Shown piece after piece: positions 8,230 to 16,868 of a stretch of 52,673 bases of DNA. A program made the translations under genes and the position numbers. Under the pieces are notes generated by a model. That model did no database searches. It was not told where the DNA came from and was given only the letters and a program-made list of their open reading frames with translations. Origin of the DNA: Bacteroidales bacterium (GTDB lineage Bacteria > Bacteroidota > Bacteroidia > Bacteroidales > JAFGUD01); assembly GCA_016938685.1 (NCBI GenBank), contig JAFGUD010000418.1, positions 1 through 52,673 of the forward strand, written 5' to 3'. Positions within the stretch are counted from its first letter, which is position 1. Each line of letters opens with the position of its first letter.

Positions 8230-10613
8230 TAGATTTCAACTCCGATTAAAATTATGTCGTCAACCTGTTTGTATTCTCCGCACCAATCCAAATAAATTTT
8301 TTCGAGTTTCTCTACTTGTTTAGACATTGATAAATCCGATGAATCAATTAGCGTTTCTTTAAATCTTTTTGTTGTGAATTTTGTTTCATCTTTGCGGTTG
8401 TACAAATCGGGATAACCGTCAGAAAATAAGTAGAATTTGTCTCCTTTTTCAAGTTGAATTGTATTCTCTGCAAAATCATCTGTTTCAATAATGAAAACGC
8501 CGATTGGCATTCTGTCTGCTCTGACTTCGCAAAGTTTTTTGTCCGAATTATTTGATTTGAAAAGACGAATAGGTTTTGCTGAGTTTTCACAATTCACATC
8601 TCTTTGAGAGATAATGTACATGGAATTGTAAGCGCCGGAATATTGAACTTTGTTTGTGTTTTTATCATGTACAACTAGAGCAATGTCCATTCCGTCTTTA
8701 CTGCTGTCTGCAATTTCATTGTCTTGTTTTAGAGCAGTCATTACCATTTGACGAAGTTGATTAAGAATAATATTACTTTGAATATCGTCTAATCCACTGA
8801 TTATTTGATTTAGAAAAGACACTCCAAGCATGCTCATAAAAGCGCCGGGAACTCCGTGTCCGGTACAATCGGCAGCAACTACAATAGTTTTGTTTCCTTT
8901 TTGTGCTACCCAGTAAAAATCACCACTAACAATATCTCTCGGTCTGAAGAATACAAAATGGTCGGAAAAATTATTTTTAAGTGGCTCTAAATCAGGTATT
9001 ATTGCTTGTTGTATTCTGTAAGCATAACGAATACTTGCTTCAATTTCTTTCTTCTGATAATCAATTTCATCTCCTCTTTGTATAGCAATATCTCGTTGTT
9101 TTTCAACTTCTTTTGATTTTTCTTCTATTTCATCTCTTTGGGCTTCAATTTCTTCTTTTTGGGTTTCAATTTCTTCATTTTGTTGTAAAATTTCAGCGTT
9201 TTTCTTTTTTAACTCTTCATTTTTACGTTTTTTAGTTCGTAATGATGAAAATACTGAAATTAAAACTAAAATAACTAAAAACAGTACTGCGAAGCTAAAA
9301 TTTCGGATTATTTTTTGTCTTTTTAATTCCTCCTGATATCTCAATTCAGTTTGTTCTTGCTCTTTTTCAAATTCAAAAGTCATTGACATCTGAGTAAGAG
9401 ATTTTTCGTTATTAGTGTTGAAAATGCTGTCATTCATTGTTTTGAAAAGTTCATGCATTTCCAAAGCTTTTTCAAAATTTCCGGTTTCTTTGTATGATTT
9501 GTATAATTCTTCACTTACTCCGAAAATAATTTTAATATCGCCAACTTTTTTAGCTGTATCAAGAGCAATTTTAAGGTTTTTTATAGCTTCTGTGTACTTT
9601 TTTTGTTTATTAAAAAGTTTCCCTAAGGTAGAATATGCAAGAGCAATACCTCTGTTGTCGCCAATTTCTGTGTTTAATTTTAAGGCTTCGTATAAATAAA
9701 ATTTTGAGCTGTCAAAGTTCGGGATATTTATATAAACTTCGCCAATATTAAGCATTGCTGTTGCTATCTTGTTTTTATTTTGATAGTAAGGTAAAGCTTT
9801 TAGATAGAAATTTTTGGCATTAATAAATGAATCCTGTTCAACCTGAACAACTCCCAAATTCAGGTAAATATCTCCAATGTCTGATAGGGAATTTACTTTT
9901 TCATATATTTTTAATGCTAATAAATAGTTGCTGTCTGCTTCTTTCCAGTTTTTTTGATCTGTTTGAATATTAGCAATCGATTTGTAAATATGTCCGATTT
10001 GAATAGAATCGGCAATAGTTTTGTTTTCCATCTCATTAATTATGGAAAGGGCATTATGGTTAAATTCCAAAGCTCTTTGGTAGTTTCCTATGTTGTAAAA
10101 GACGTTAGAAGCATTTATTGAAACAGTAACCATTGTTGCTTTATCGTTCGTTTGTTTTAACAATTCTATTGCTTTTAGATACGATGTTATTGCTTCTTGG
10201 ATATTTCCCTTAGACTTTTGAATTATTCCAATGTTATTATACATTTTTGCGGCTTCTGAAACATAATCGTTTGATTCGTATATATCAAGACTTTTGTAAA
10301 AATATGTTAATCCTGTATCAACTTGCCCTTGATAGTAAAAAATAATTCCTTTTATTTTATATCCCAAGGCTAGTCCTTTAATAAATTCTGATTTTTTTGC
10401 AATTTCAATTGATAGATCTATTGTATCCATTGCATTATCCAAATCAACTTTGGTAAGTTTTTGACCAAGTTCATTCAGCGAATTTACTTTTACAGAGTCA
10501 ATCTTGGTTTTAGAAATAATGTTTCTAAGGCTGTCGATTTCGCTGGATTGCCCATAAAGAAAAGACGACAGAAGAATAGACAATAATAATATTATGAGTT
10601 TTTTTCGTTTCAT
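8229..10613 (-). CDS. TPR-repeat sensor with SpoIIE-type PP2C phosphatase domain
   Basis: 794 residues. Order: signal peptide (1-21, ending LYGQ), periplasmic TPR repeats (about 50-400), one membrane helix (about 434-455), a long charged coiled coil (about 456-525, with repeated EEIExQ-type heptads), and a C-terminal SpoIIE/PP2C phosphatase domain (about 555-794). Metal-binding motifs of the fold are visible: SGDFYW near 561, DCTGHG with D582, FSDG with D732, and DD at 785-786 before IILIG. In this family the TPR part senses a periplasmic or protein partner and the cytoplasmic domain dephosphorylates a Ser/Thr target, often an anti-sigma antagonist. No such partner is encoded nearby, so the target is unknown. 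It heads a two-gene unit with the EamA transporter. Confidence 0.88.
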   Translation of the reverse strand: MKRKKLIILLLSILLSSFLYGQSSEIDSLRNIISKTKIDSVKVNSLNELGQKLTKVDLDNAMDTIDLSIEIAKKSEFIKGLALGYKIKGIIFYYQGQVDTGLTYFYKSLDIYESNDYVSEAAKMYNNIGIIQKSKGNIQEAITSYLKAIELLKQTNDKATMVTVSINASNVFYNIGNYQRALEFNHNALSIINEMENKTIADSIQIGHIYKSIANIQTDQKNWKEADSNYLLALKIYEKVNSLSDIGDIYLNLGVVQVEQDSFINAKNFYLKALPYYQNKNKIATAMLNIGEVYINIPNFDSSKFYLYEALKLNTEIGDNRGIALAYSTLGKLFNKQKKYTEAIKNLKIALDTAKKVGDIKIIFGVSEELYKSYKETGNFEKALEMHELFKTMNDSIFNTNNEKSLTQMSMTFEFEKEQEQTELRYQEELKRQKIIRNFSFAVLFLVILVLISVFSSLRTKKRKNEELKKKNAEILQQNEEIETQKEEIEAQRDEIEEKSKEVEKQRDIAIQRGDEIDYQKKEIEASIRYAYRIQQAIIPDLEPLKNNFSDHFVFFRPRDIVSGDFYWVAQKGNKTIVVAADCTGHGVPGAFMSMLGVSFLNQIISGLDDIQSNIILNQLRQMVMTALKQDNEIADSSKDGMDIALVVHDKNTNKVQYSGAYNSMYIISQRDVNCENSAKPIRLFKSNNSDKKLCEVRADRMPIGVFIIETDDFAENTIQLEKGDKFYLFSDGYPDLYNRKDETKFTTKRFKETLIDSSDLSMSKQVEKLEKIYLDWCGEYKQVDDIILIGVEI

Positions 10614-10819
10614 AGTTAAAATTTACACCTAAATAAAATGTACAAACGCAAAAATCGAGCAATTTACCAAGAAATCAAAATTTATTTTACGAGATGTATT
10701 AGTTGAGTAATTCGGTAATTTTAAATTTTGAAAATAATTGGTTTTTAGTCTTTTAATAATGATTTTTTTAAAATACAATAGTTTGTTTTTTGCGATAATA
10801 TTTACAACGGTTATTGTAA

Positions 10820-11935
10820 TTATTTACTAATATAATTTCTGTACATTTCTGTAACTCCTTCTTTTAGAGGTGTTTTTGCTTTCCAGCCATAAGAGTGTAA
10901 TTTGCTGACATCAAGTAGTTTGCGTGGTGTTCCGTCTGGTTTTTCAGCGTCCCAGAAAATTTTACCGTCGTAACGAACAATCTCTTTTATCATCATTGCT
11001 AATTCTTTGATTGATTGATCTTCCCCAACGCCAATATTTATGTGTGTGTTTCTGATTTCGTGTCCAATAATTGGAAATTTCGGGTTTTCAACACCAAATT
11101 CGTTTTTAAGAACGTCTTTAAAATCAACATTTTCCATTAAAAATACGCAGGCATCTGCCAAATCATTGGAATTAAGAAATTCTCTTTTTGGTTTTCCGGT
11201 TCCCCATAATTCTACCTGAATTTCTGGTGATGAAGTTATACCGTATTTTGCAATAATTTCTAAAATTTTGTTTTGGTCTGCTTTGCCGTCTATTCCTTCT
11301 ATGGGATATTTGTTTAAATCATTGCGAATTGCTTCAAAATCTTTATTCATAAGGCATTTAGCAAGATGCATCTTTCGAATCATTGCCGGTAAAACGTGTG
11401 ATTTTTCAAGGTCGAAATTATCGTTCTGTCCGTATAAATTAGTGGGCATTACCGCAAAAAAATTGGTTCCATATTGTAGATTGTAACTTTCAACAGTTTT
11501 TAAACCTGCAATTTTTGAGATAGCATAAGGTTCGTTTGTATATTCAAGTATATCAGTCAAAAGATGTTCTTCTTTCATGGGTTGTGGCGCAAACTTTGGG
11601 TAAATACACGAACTGCCGAGAAAAAGAAGTTTTTTTACGCCAAAAACATAACTTTGATGAATTATATTGCTCTGAATCATGATGTTATCGTAAATAAATT
11701 CAGCTCTGTATTTGTTGTTTGCAACTATTCCGCCAACTTTTGCTGCTGCAAGAAAAACGTAATCGGGTTTATTTTCAGAGAAAAATTTTTCTACTTCTGC
11801 TTGATTTCTTAAATCGTATTGCGGAAAAGGAGAAGAAATAAAATTTGAATAACCTTTGCTTTCTAAATTTCTTCTGATTGCGCTTCCTACAAGACCTTCC
11901 ATTCCGGCAATATATATTTTTGCGTTTTTTTCCAT
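10820..11935 (-). CDS. fcl: GDP-L-fucose synthase
   Basis: NADPH-dependent epimerase/reductase of the SDR family that converts GDP-4-keto-6-deoxymannose to GDP-L-fucose for surface glycans. The nucleotide-binding motif GMEGLVG is at residues 11-17. The catalytic triad is in place: S108 in GSSCIYP, Y137 and K141 in YAISK, within one residue of the E. coli enzyme positions. Further family marks are AAAKVGGI (63-70) and MPTNLYGQNDNF. The length of 371 is usual for Bacteroidota versions, which carry an insert in the middle. GDP-mannose dehydratase, its usual partner, is not in the window. A -7-like box on the same strand (forward bases 11953-11960) lies upstream without a clear -33 element. Confidence 0.95.
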   Translation of the reverse strand: MEKNAKIYIAGMEGLVGSAIRRNLESKGYSNFISSPFPQYDLRNQAEVEKFFSENKPDYVFLAAAKVGGIVANNKYRAEFIYDNIMIQSNIIHQSYVFGVKKLLFLGSSCIYPKFAPQPMKEEHLLTDILEYTNEPYAISKIAGLKTVESYNLQYGTNFFAVMPTNLYGQNDNFDLEKSHVLPAMIRKMHLAKCLMNKDFEAIRNDLNKYPIEGIDGKADQNKILEIIAKYGITSSPEIQVELWGTGKPKREFLNSNDLADACVFLMENVDFKDVLKNEFGVENPKFPIIGHEIRNTHINIGVGEDQSIKELAMMIKEIVRYDGKIFWDAEKPDGTPRKLLDVSKLHSYGWKAKTPLKEGVTEMYRNYISK

Positions 11936-12063
11936 GATGTATAATTTATTTGCAAATTTAGATGTTTGAGTTAAAAATTAAAAATAACATAAAATAAAAA
12001 TTTCTTGAGTATGTTTTGATTTTATTGTTGTAAATTTGCTAAAACACATTAAACTAAATTTTT

Positions 12064-12975
12064 ATGAAACGAACTATCTTGTTTTTAGTTATGATAATTC
12101 CTGTTTATTTGTCTGCTCAGATAAAAATAGACGGATTTGTTTATGATTTTACAAAATCTCCTGTTAATAATGCAACAGTTTCTGTTAACTATTATGAAAG
12201 AGTGACTTTTTTTTATGAAAAGAGAGTGAGTAGTGTTTTGAAAACAGACACCGCAGGACATTTTGCTTTTAACGTTAAAAATACGGATAAGATTGAATTT
12301 ATAGTTTTTGCAACTAACAATATTGAAAAAACTTTTTCAATTCCCGTAAGTTCTGACACAACTATTCAAGTTTATTTACAAAGAAATGATTATGGCGATG
12401 TTGTTCGAAAACCTGTAATCTATCTTTACCCTGAAAAAGAAACCAAAGTTGATGTTAAACTAAATTTCAAAGGAATGCTTTCAAATACTTATCCTGAATA
12501 TAACGGAGGTTGGGACGTTTTAGCGAAACCAAATGGCGATTTAGTAAACCAAAAAGATAATTCAAAACACCGATATTTATTTTGGGACGGAAATAGCGAT
12601 GAAAATTTGCATATAAATGATTTTGGTTGCGGTTTTGTTATTGCGGGAGAAGACACTTATGAATTTTTGAATTCTAAATTAACCGAATTAGGGCTAAATG
12701 AATATGAGAAGAATGATTTTATTACTTTTTGGATGCCAATTTTGAAACAAAATAAGTATAATTTTATTCATTTTATTACAAATGAAGAATGCGACAAAAT
12801 TGCTACTCTTGACGTAAATCCAAAACCCGATTCAGAAGTGCGAATTTATATGGCTTATCAAGGAATGGATATTCCAATGAATATGCGGATACAAATATTG
12901 AAACCGATTGAAAGAAAAGGTTTTGTGTTAGTAGAGTGGGGTGGTTTTGAAATTCCGGTTTATAAAATTAATTAG
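12064..12975 (+). CDS. Secreted protein: carboxypeptidase-regulatory-like domain plus KPVIYLYP domain, unknown function
   Basis: 303 residues. An N-terminal signal peptide (about 1-19, ending LSAQ) is followed by a beta-sandwich segment (IDGFVYDFTKSPVNNATVSV) resembling carboxypeptidase regulatory-like domains. From about residue 118 comes a domain opening with KPVIYLYPEKE and holding conserved-looking blocks: YPEYNGGW, YLFWDG, FGCGFVIAG, FITFWMPIL, NFIHFITNEECD and VLVEWGGF. I recognise this block pattern from uncharacterised proteins in many bacteria but know no activity for it. It is likely periplasmic or on the surface. A -7-like box (TAAATTTG, 12031-12038) with TTG 23 bases before it precedes the gene. 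It stands alone, divergent from fcl. Confidence 0.75.
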   Translation: MKRTILFLVMIIPVYLSAQIKIDGFVYDFTKSPVNNATVSVNYYERVTFFYEKRVSSVLKTDTAGHFAFNVKNTDKIEFIVFATNNIEKTFSIPVSSDTTIQVYLQRNDYGDVVRKPVIYLYPEKETKVDVKLNFKGMLSNTYPEYNGGWDVLAKPNGDLVNQKDNSKHRYLFWDGNSDENLHINDFGCGFVIAGEDTYEFLNSKLTELGLNEYEKNDFITFWMPILKQNKYNFIHFITNEECDKIATLDVNPKPDSEVRIYMAYQGMDIPMNMRIQILKPIERKGFVLVEWGGFEIPVYKIN

Positions 12976-13074
12976 TTTAACTTTACGTAGTTAGATTATG
13001 AAATAATATCTTTAATAATAAACTCTTTGTCGTCACTGCGAGTGTCAATCAAAAACAATTTGGATTAAGAGTTT

Positions 13075-13106
13075 TAACCCTCATTATTTGTGAATAATCC
13101 GGGTTA
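13075..13106. other. Imperfect hairpin downstream of the KPVIYLYP gene
   Basis: Bases 13075-13088 pair with 13093-13106 over 12 of 14 positions, around a four-base loop (TGTG). No T tract follows, so it is not a classical terminator. It lies between the KPVIYLYP gene and the dispersed palindromic repeat at 13131. Confidence 0.5.
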
Positions 13107-13130
13107 ATTCTTTGATAATTAATTTGTTTT

Positions 13131-13207
13131 GTCACTCCGACGAAAGGAGGAGTCTTTACTGCGATAGGTTTTTCGAGTTAGAGACTCCTCATACTTCGGA
13201 GTAGTAC
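13131..13207. repeat. Dispersed palindromic repeat, copy 1
   Basis: The left arm (13131-13155, GTCACTCCGACG then AAAGGAGGAGTCT) is the imperfect inverted repeat of the right arm (13182-13207, AGACTCCTCA then TACTTCGGAGTAGTAC). The same two arms, a similar middle (GAGTTAGAGACTCC) and the flanking CAA.TTTGGTT recur at 31697-31761. It lies between converging genes, in a 274-base gap. It has no coding capacity and fits a REP- or MITE-like element. Confidence 0.8.
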
Positions 13208-13249
13208 AAGTTTGGTTTTTGTTGAAAAACAAACTCATAAAAAAATCTG

Positions 13250-13996
13250 TTATCCTATATTTGACAAAAGTTTTAAGATTTCTTCAATATCTTCCGGTGC
13301 ATCAACTCCTACACTTTTGTAGTCAGTTATTTTAGTTTTGATGTAATATCCGTTTTCAATCCAGCGGTTTTGTTCCAGGCTTTCGGCTGTTTCTATCATT
13401 CCGGGAGCCAATTGTGATACTTCTTCTAGTATATCAGAACGATAAGCATAAACACCAATATGACTGTAAAATATTGTTTTTGGGTAGTTTGATTTTTCCC
13501 TTACATAAGGAATCAGACTTCGGCTGAAATATATTCCGCGTTGATTTTTATCAATTACAACTTTGATTCTGTTCGGATTTAGAAGTTCGTCTGAATATTC
13601 AACTTTGTTTATTAGTGTCGCTATTTCTGTTCTGTCATCTTCAAAAAGCGAAGCTACATCTTTTAACGCTTGTGGATTTATAAGTGGTTCGTCGCCTTGG
13701 ATATTAACAACTACGTCAAATTTTAGGTTCATTTTTTCTAAAAAAATATTCATTGCCTCAAAACATCTGCTTGTTCCGTTTAGGTGATTTTCAGAAGTCA
13801 TTATTGCAATTCCTCCAAAATTTTCTACAGCATCAAGAATTCTAATGTCGTCAGTTGCCACAATAACATGGTTGAATGCTTTTGACGCTTGTTCAAAAAC
13901 TCTTTGAATCATTGTTTTCCCTGCTATATCCACTAATGGTTTGCCCGGAAAGCGAGTTGAGGCATATCTTGCCGGAATTATTCCTAAGGTTTTCAT
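13250..13996 (-). CDS. kdsB: 3-deoxy-manno-octulosonate cytidylyltransferase (CMP-Kdo synthetase)
   Basis: Activates Kdo with CTP to CMP-Kdo, the donor for the inner core of lipopolysaccharide, in the cytoplasm. Family motifs are all present: IIPARYASTRFPGKPL at residues 6-21 (nucleotide binding), ATDD, NIQGDEPLI (metal and substrate binding) and FYSHIGVYAYR. 248 residues is the usual length. It is the last gene of the mlaE-mlaF-nitroreductase-kdsB run, 24 bases after the nitroreductase, which places Kdo activation beside an outer-membrane lipid transporter. Confidence 0.96.
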   Translation of the reverse strand: MKTLGIIPARYASTRFPGKPLVDIAGKTMIQRVFEQASKAFNHVIVATDDIRILDAVENFGGIAIMTSENHLNGTSRCFEAMNIFLEKMNLKFDVVVNIQGDEPLINPQALKDVASLFEDDRTEIATLINKVEYSDELLNPNRIKVVIDKNQRGIYFSRSLIPYVREKSNYPKTIFYSHIGVYAYRSDILEEVSQLAPGMIETAESLEQNRWIENGYYIKTKITDYKSVGVDAPEDIEEILKLLSNIG

Positions 13997-14020
13997 TTTT
14001 TCTGTAAAAATTAAGATAGG

Positions 14021-14575
14021 TTATTGAATCCTTATTGTAAATTCAGTTATGTCTTTTCTGACTCTTTCTGCTTTTTCGGCAATTTTAAGATTTTCGGGAA
14101 GTAAATCTGCATCTCCTTTGTATCCGACAGCAATAAAAGTGGCAGGTAAATATTTTTTGGGAATTATTTTGAATGTTTCAATTGTTTTATCAAAATCAAA
14201 ACCAGCCATTTGATGCACTTGAAAACCCAATTCGGCTGCTTGAAGAGCTAAATATGAGTTTGCTGCTCCAACATCATGCAAAAAATAAGCATTTGGACTT
14301 TCATTTTTTTTGTAATTTTTTCTGCCCACTGATAAAATTAACATTTGAGCTTCTTTTGCCCAAATTTGATTTCCCGGAACAAGACAATCTACAAAAGAGT
14401 TGAAAATTTTCTCATCTTTGCGGAGAGCATAAAAATATCGCCATGGTTGTTCGTTTCTGGCAGAAGGCGCCCAGCTTGCCGCTTTGAAAAGCAATTCAAT
14501 TTGTTCTTCTGTTATTCCCTGATTTGTAAAAGCCCTTGGGCTTTGTCTTTTTTCTATTGCGTTAATAAGTTTCAT
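14021..14575 (-). CDS. Nitroreductase-family FMN flavoprotein
   Basis: 184 residues. The N-terminus matches the nitroreductase fold: RQSPRAFTNQGITEEQ, then LLFKAASWAPSARNEQPWRY, the segment that contacts FMN phosphate and ring. The C-terminal part has AVGYKGDADLLPENL, typical of the family. Such enzymes reduce quinones, nitroaromatics or other oxidised compounds with NAD(P)H; the natural substrate cannot be assigned. It begins 10 bases after mlaF stops and 24 bases before kdsB starts, so it is probably in the same transcript. Nothing in the sequence shows a direct role in lipid transport. Confidence 0.88.
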   Translation of the reverse strand: MKLINAIEKRQSPRAFTNQGITEEQIELLFKAASWAPSARNEQPWRYFYALRKDEKIFNSFVDCLVPGNQIWAKEAQMLILSVGRKNYKKNESPNAYFLHDVGAANSYLALQAAELGFQVHQMAGFDFDKTIETFKIIPKKYLPATFIAVGYKGDADLLPENLKIAEKAERVRKDITEFTIRIQ

Positions 14576-14585
14576 TTATTGAGTA

Positions 14586-15326
14586 TTATTTTTTATAAAA
14601 TTTTAGAAATGGCTCCATAAAATCTTGTAAATCTACGTTTTCTGCTTTAATAATGTCGCTGGCAGGTCCTTCCCATGATTTATACCCAAGATGAATAAAA
14701 ATAACTTTGTCGCCGATTTCAAAAACAGAATTCATATCGTGAGTATTGATAATTGTGGTTGTTTTATATTCATCGGAAATGTCTTTGATTAGTTCATCAA
14801 TTGTTCCTGCTGTAATTGGGTCTAGACCGGAGTTTGGTTCATCGCAAAACAAATATTTAGGATTATTTACTATTGCTCTGGCAATTGCAGCTCTTTTTTG
14901 CATTCCTCCACTTAACTCAGATGGGAATTTTGTTTCTACATTTTCAAGACCTACTCTTTTTAAACTGTAAAATGCTCTATCTCTTTTTTCTTCCATTGTC
15001 ATATTTGTGAACATTTCCAGTGGAAAAATTGTATTTTCCATTATTGTCATTGAGTCAAATAATGCACCTCCTTGAAAAACCATTCCTATTTCGCGTCTTA
15101 TTTCTTTTTTGAGTTTGGTTTTTATTCCTGTAAATGGTCTGTTATCGTACAAAACTTCACCAATCGTTGGTGTTAATAGTCCGATTATATTTTTTAGTAG
15201 AACTGTTTTACCCGAACCACTTTTTCCGATAATACAATTTATTTTTCCTGTCTGAAAAGTAGCATCTATTCCTTTCAGAACTTCTTTATCATCGAAAGAT
15301 TTATGTATGTTTTTTATTTCTACCAT
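14586..15326 (-). CDS. mlaF: ABC transporter ATP-binding protein, MlaF family
   Basis: ATPase subunit of an Mla-type phospholipid ABC transporter acting at the inner membrane. Walker A GKSGSGKT is at residues 34-41; the signature LSGGMQKRAAIARAI and Walker B YLFCDEPNSGLDP follow in order, then the switch His in NTHDM. The LFDSMTIMENTIFPL stretch after the Q-loop is characteristic of the MCE-linked group. Its ATG overlaps the stop of mlaE by one base (TAATG), so production of the two subunits is probably coupled. No MCE-domain (MlaD) gene follows, although a substrate-binding MCE protein would be expected somewhere in the genome. Confidence 0.93.
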   Translation of the reverse strand: MVEIKNIHKSFDDKEVLKGIDATFQTGKINCIIGKSGSGKTVLLKNIIGLLTPTIGEVLYDNRPFTGIKTKLKKEIRREIGMVFQGGALFDSMTIMENTIFPLEMFTNMTMEEKRDRAFYSLKRVGLENVETKFPSELSGGMQKRAAIARAIVNNPKYLFCDEPNSGLDPITAGTIDELIKDISDEYKTTTIINTHDMNSVFEIGDKVIFIHLGYKSWEGPASDIIKAENVDLQDFMEPFLKFYKK

Positions 15327-16081
15327 TATGCTAAAAGCATTTGAGTTAGGATAACATTAAACATTAAAATAAAAATACTGCTGTAAACAACTGCTCTCGT
15401 GCTTGCTTTTCCAACTTCTACAGAACCGCCTTCTACGTAGTAACCTTGATAAGAAGAAACCGATGCAATAATAAACCCGAATACTAAAACTTTTATTAGT
15501 GAGTAAGTTATGTAAAATGGGTCGAAAAACATTTTTAATCCGGCAGTAAAAATAGAAACATTTACAACATCTGTGAAATATGCTACAAGCCAACCTCCGA
15601 AAATTCCTATTGCCATACTCATTACTGAAAGTATTGGAAAAAAAGCAAGAGAAGCAATCAATTTAGGTAAAACAAGATAACCAGCAGAATTTACACCCAT
15701 AATTTCTAAAGCATCAATTTGTTCTGTAATACGCATTGTTCCTAATTCAGATGCCATATTTGAACCAACTTTTCCGGCTAGAATTAAACACATCATTGTA
15801 GAAGAAAACTCAAGTATCATTGAATCTCTTGCTCCGTAGCCAATTAGTGTTCTGGGAATAATTGGATTTGTGAAGTTTATGGCTGTTTGCAGAGTAATAA
15901 CAGCACCCATAAAGAGTGAAACAATCAGAATTATTCCTATTGAATTTAGTCCGATTTTATCAAGCTCCTTAATTATTTGAGAATAATAAGGTTTTGCTTT
16001 TTCGGGCTTTGAAATAACTTTGCCAAGAAATCCAAAATATCGTCCGAATTCAAAAAGAATATTGAAAAAATTTCGTATCAA
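15326..16081 (-). CDS. mlaE: ABC transporter permease, MlaE family
   Basis: 251 residues with five or six membrane helices. It has family blocks such as LMGAVITLQTA, YGARDSMILEFSSTMMCLILAGKVGSNMASELGTMRITEQIDALEIMG (a long conserved loop and helix, about residues 83-130) and the C-terminal VYSSIFILMFNVILTQMLLA. With MlaF it forms the membrane core of a transporter moving phospholipids between the inner and outer membrane. It is the first gene of the four-gene operon. A well-formed promoter lies upstream, overlapping the start of recO. Confidence 0.94.
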   Translation of the reverse strand: MIRNFFNILFEFGRYFGFLGKVISKPEKAKPYYSQIIKELDKIGLNSIGIILIVSLFMGAVITLQTAINFTNPIIPRTLIGYGARDSMILEFSSTMMCLILAGKVGSNMASELGTMRITEQIDALEIMGVNSAGYLVLPKLIASLAFFPILSVMSMAIGIFGGWLVAYFTDVVNVSIFTAGLKMFFDPFYITYSLIKVLVFGFIIASVSSYQGYYVEGGSVEVGKASTRAVVYSSIFILMFNVILTQMLLA

Positions 16082-16089
16082 AATTTAAT

Positions 16090-16132
16090 TATTTTTGCAA
16101 CAAATATAAAAAAATCTGAATGCTTCGCAAAA
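16090..16132. promoter_or_regulatory. Divergent overlapping promoters for mlaE operon (-) and recO (+)
   Basis: On the minus strand, TTG (forward 16128-16130), a 19-base spacer and TATATTTG (forward 16101-16108) match the Bacteroidota promoter pattern and give mlaE a leader of about a dozen bases. On the plus strand, TATTTTTG (16090-16097) could be the -7 element of recO; its best TTG (16062-16064) is 25 bases away, which is long. The -33 element for mlaE lies inside the first codons of recO, so the two promoters probably interfere. Confidence 0.55.
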
Positions 16133-16839
16133 CAGAAGGTATTGTACTTAGATTTCAAAAAATAGCTGATAACAGAAGAATTGTGAATATTTTTACTCGT
16201 TCGTCGGGCAAAAAGGCTTTTGTTGTGTACAATTCTTCAAAATCAAAAAACAATAAAATCAATTTATTTCAGCCGTTTTTTATTTTAAATTTAGAATTTA
16301 ATGAAAAAGAAAATTCTGATTTTGCTGCTTTGAAAGAAGTAAATTTGGCTTATCCGTTTCAAACTATTCCTTATCAAGTTGAAAAAAGTTCAATTGTGTT
16401 TTTTTTAACAGAAATTGTCGGTAAAATTATTGAGGGAAATTTTGTTGATGAACGTTTTTTTGACTTTCTTAAAAATTCGATATTGTTACTTGATAATCAC
16501 ACTAAAACTGCTAATTTTCATCTTTCTTTTCTTGCTGCAATGTCTATTTATATTGGCATAATGCCTGATTCTAATTATTCATCATTCAATAAATATTTTG
16601 ATTTACGTGAGGGTGTTTTTTCTTCTCAGTTTAATAATCAATTTTCAATGGATGAGTTTACAAGTCGAAAATTCAACGAAATTCTGGAAGCCGGAATGCA
16701 AAATTTTGATGAAGTAAAGTTGGTGCAAGCTGTACGCAAAATGTTATTGCAAAAAATCCTTGATTTTTATAGTTTCCATTTTAATAATGTGCAAAACCTT
16801 AAGTCGCTTGAAGTTTTGCAAGAAATGTATGGCGAATAA
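16120..16839 (+). CDS. recO: DNA repair protein RecO
   Basis: 239 residues, the usual RecO length. The N-terminal OB-fold opens MLRKTEGIVLRFQKIADNRR and continues with VNIFTRSSGKKAFVV, as in Bacteroidota RecO. The C-terminal half is helical and lacks the zinc-binding cysteines found in some other RecO proteins. RecO loads RecA on SSB-coated DNA in the RecFOR pathway. The gene is divergent from mlaE with 38 bases between start codons and is followed by a converging membrane-protein gene. Confidence 0.9.
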   Translation: MLRKTEGIVLRFQKIADNRRIVNIFTRSSGKKAFVVYNSSKSKNNKINLFQPFFILNLEFNEKENSDFAALKEVNLAYPFQTIPYQVEKSSIVFFLTEIVGKIIEGNFVDERFFDFLKNSILLLDNHTKTANFHLSFLAAMSIYIGIMPDSNYSSFNKYFDLREGVFSSQFNNQFSMDEFTSRKFNEILEAGMQNFDEVKLVQAVRKMLLQKILDFYSFHFNNVQNLKSLEVLQEMYGE

Positions 16840-16868
16840 TTTATTGTAGTTGATTGTCAATCAGTCTG

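Noticed and set aside
9415..9699. Antisense 94-codon frame inside the SpoIIE gene
   Set aside because: It is a shadow of the TPR coding sequence with no recognisable protein features.
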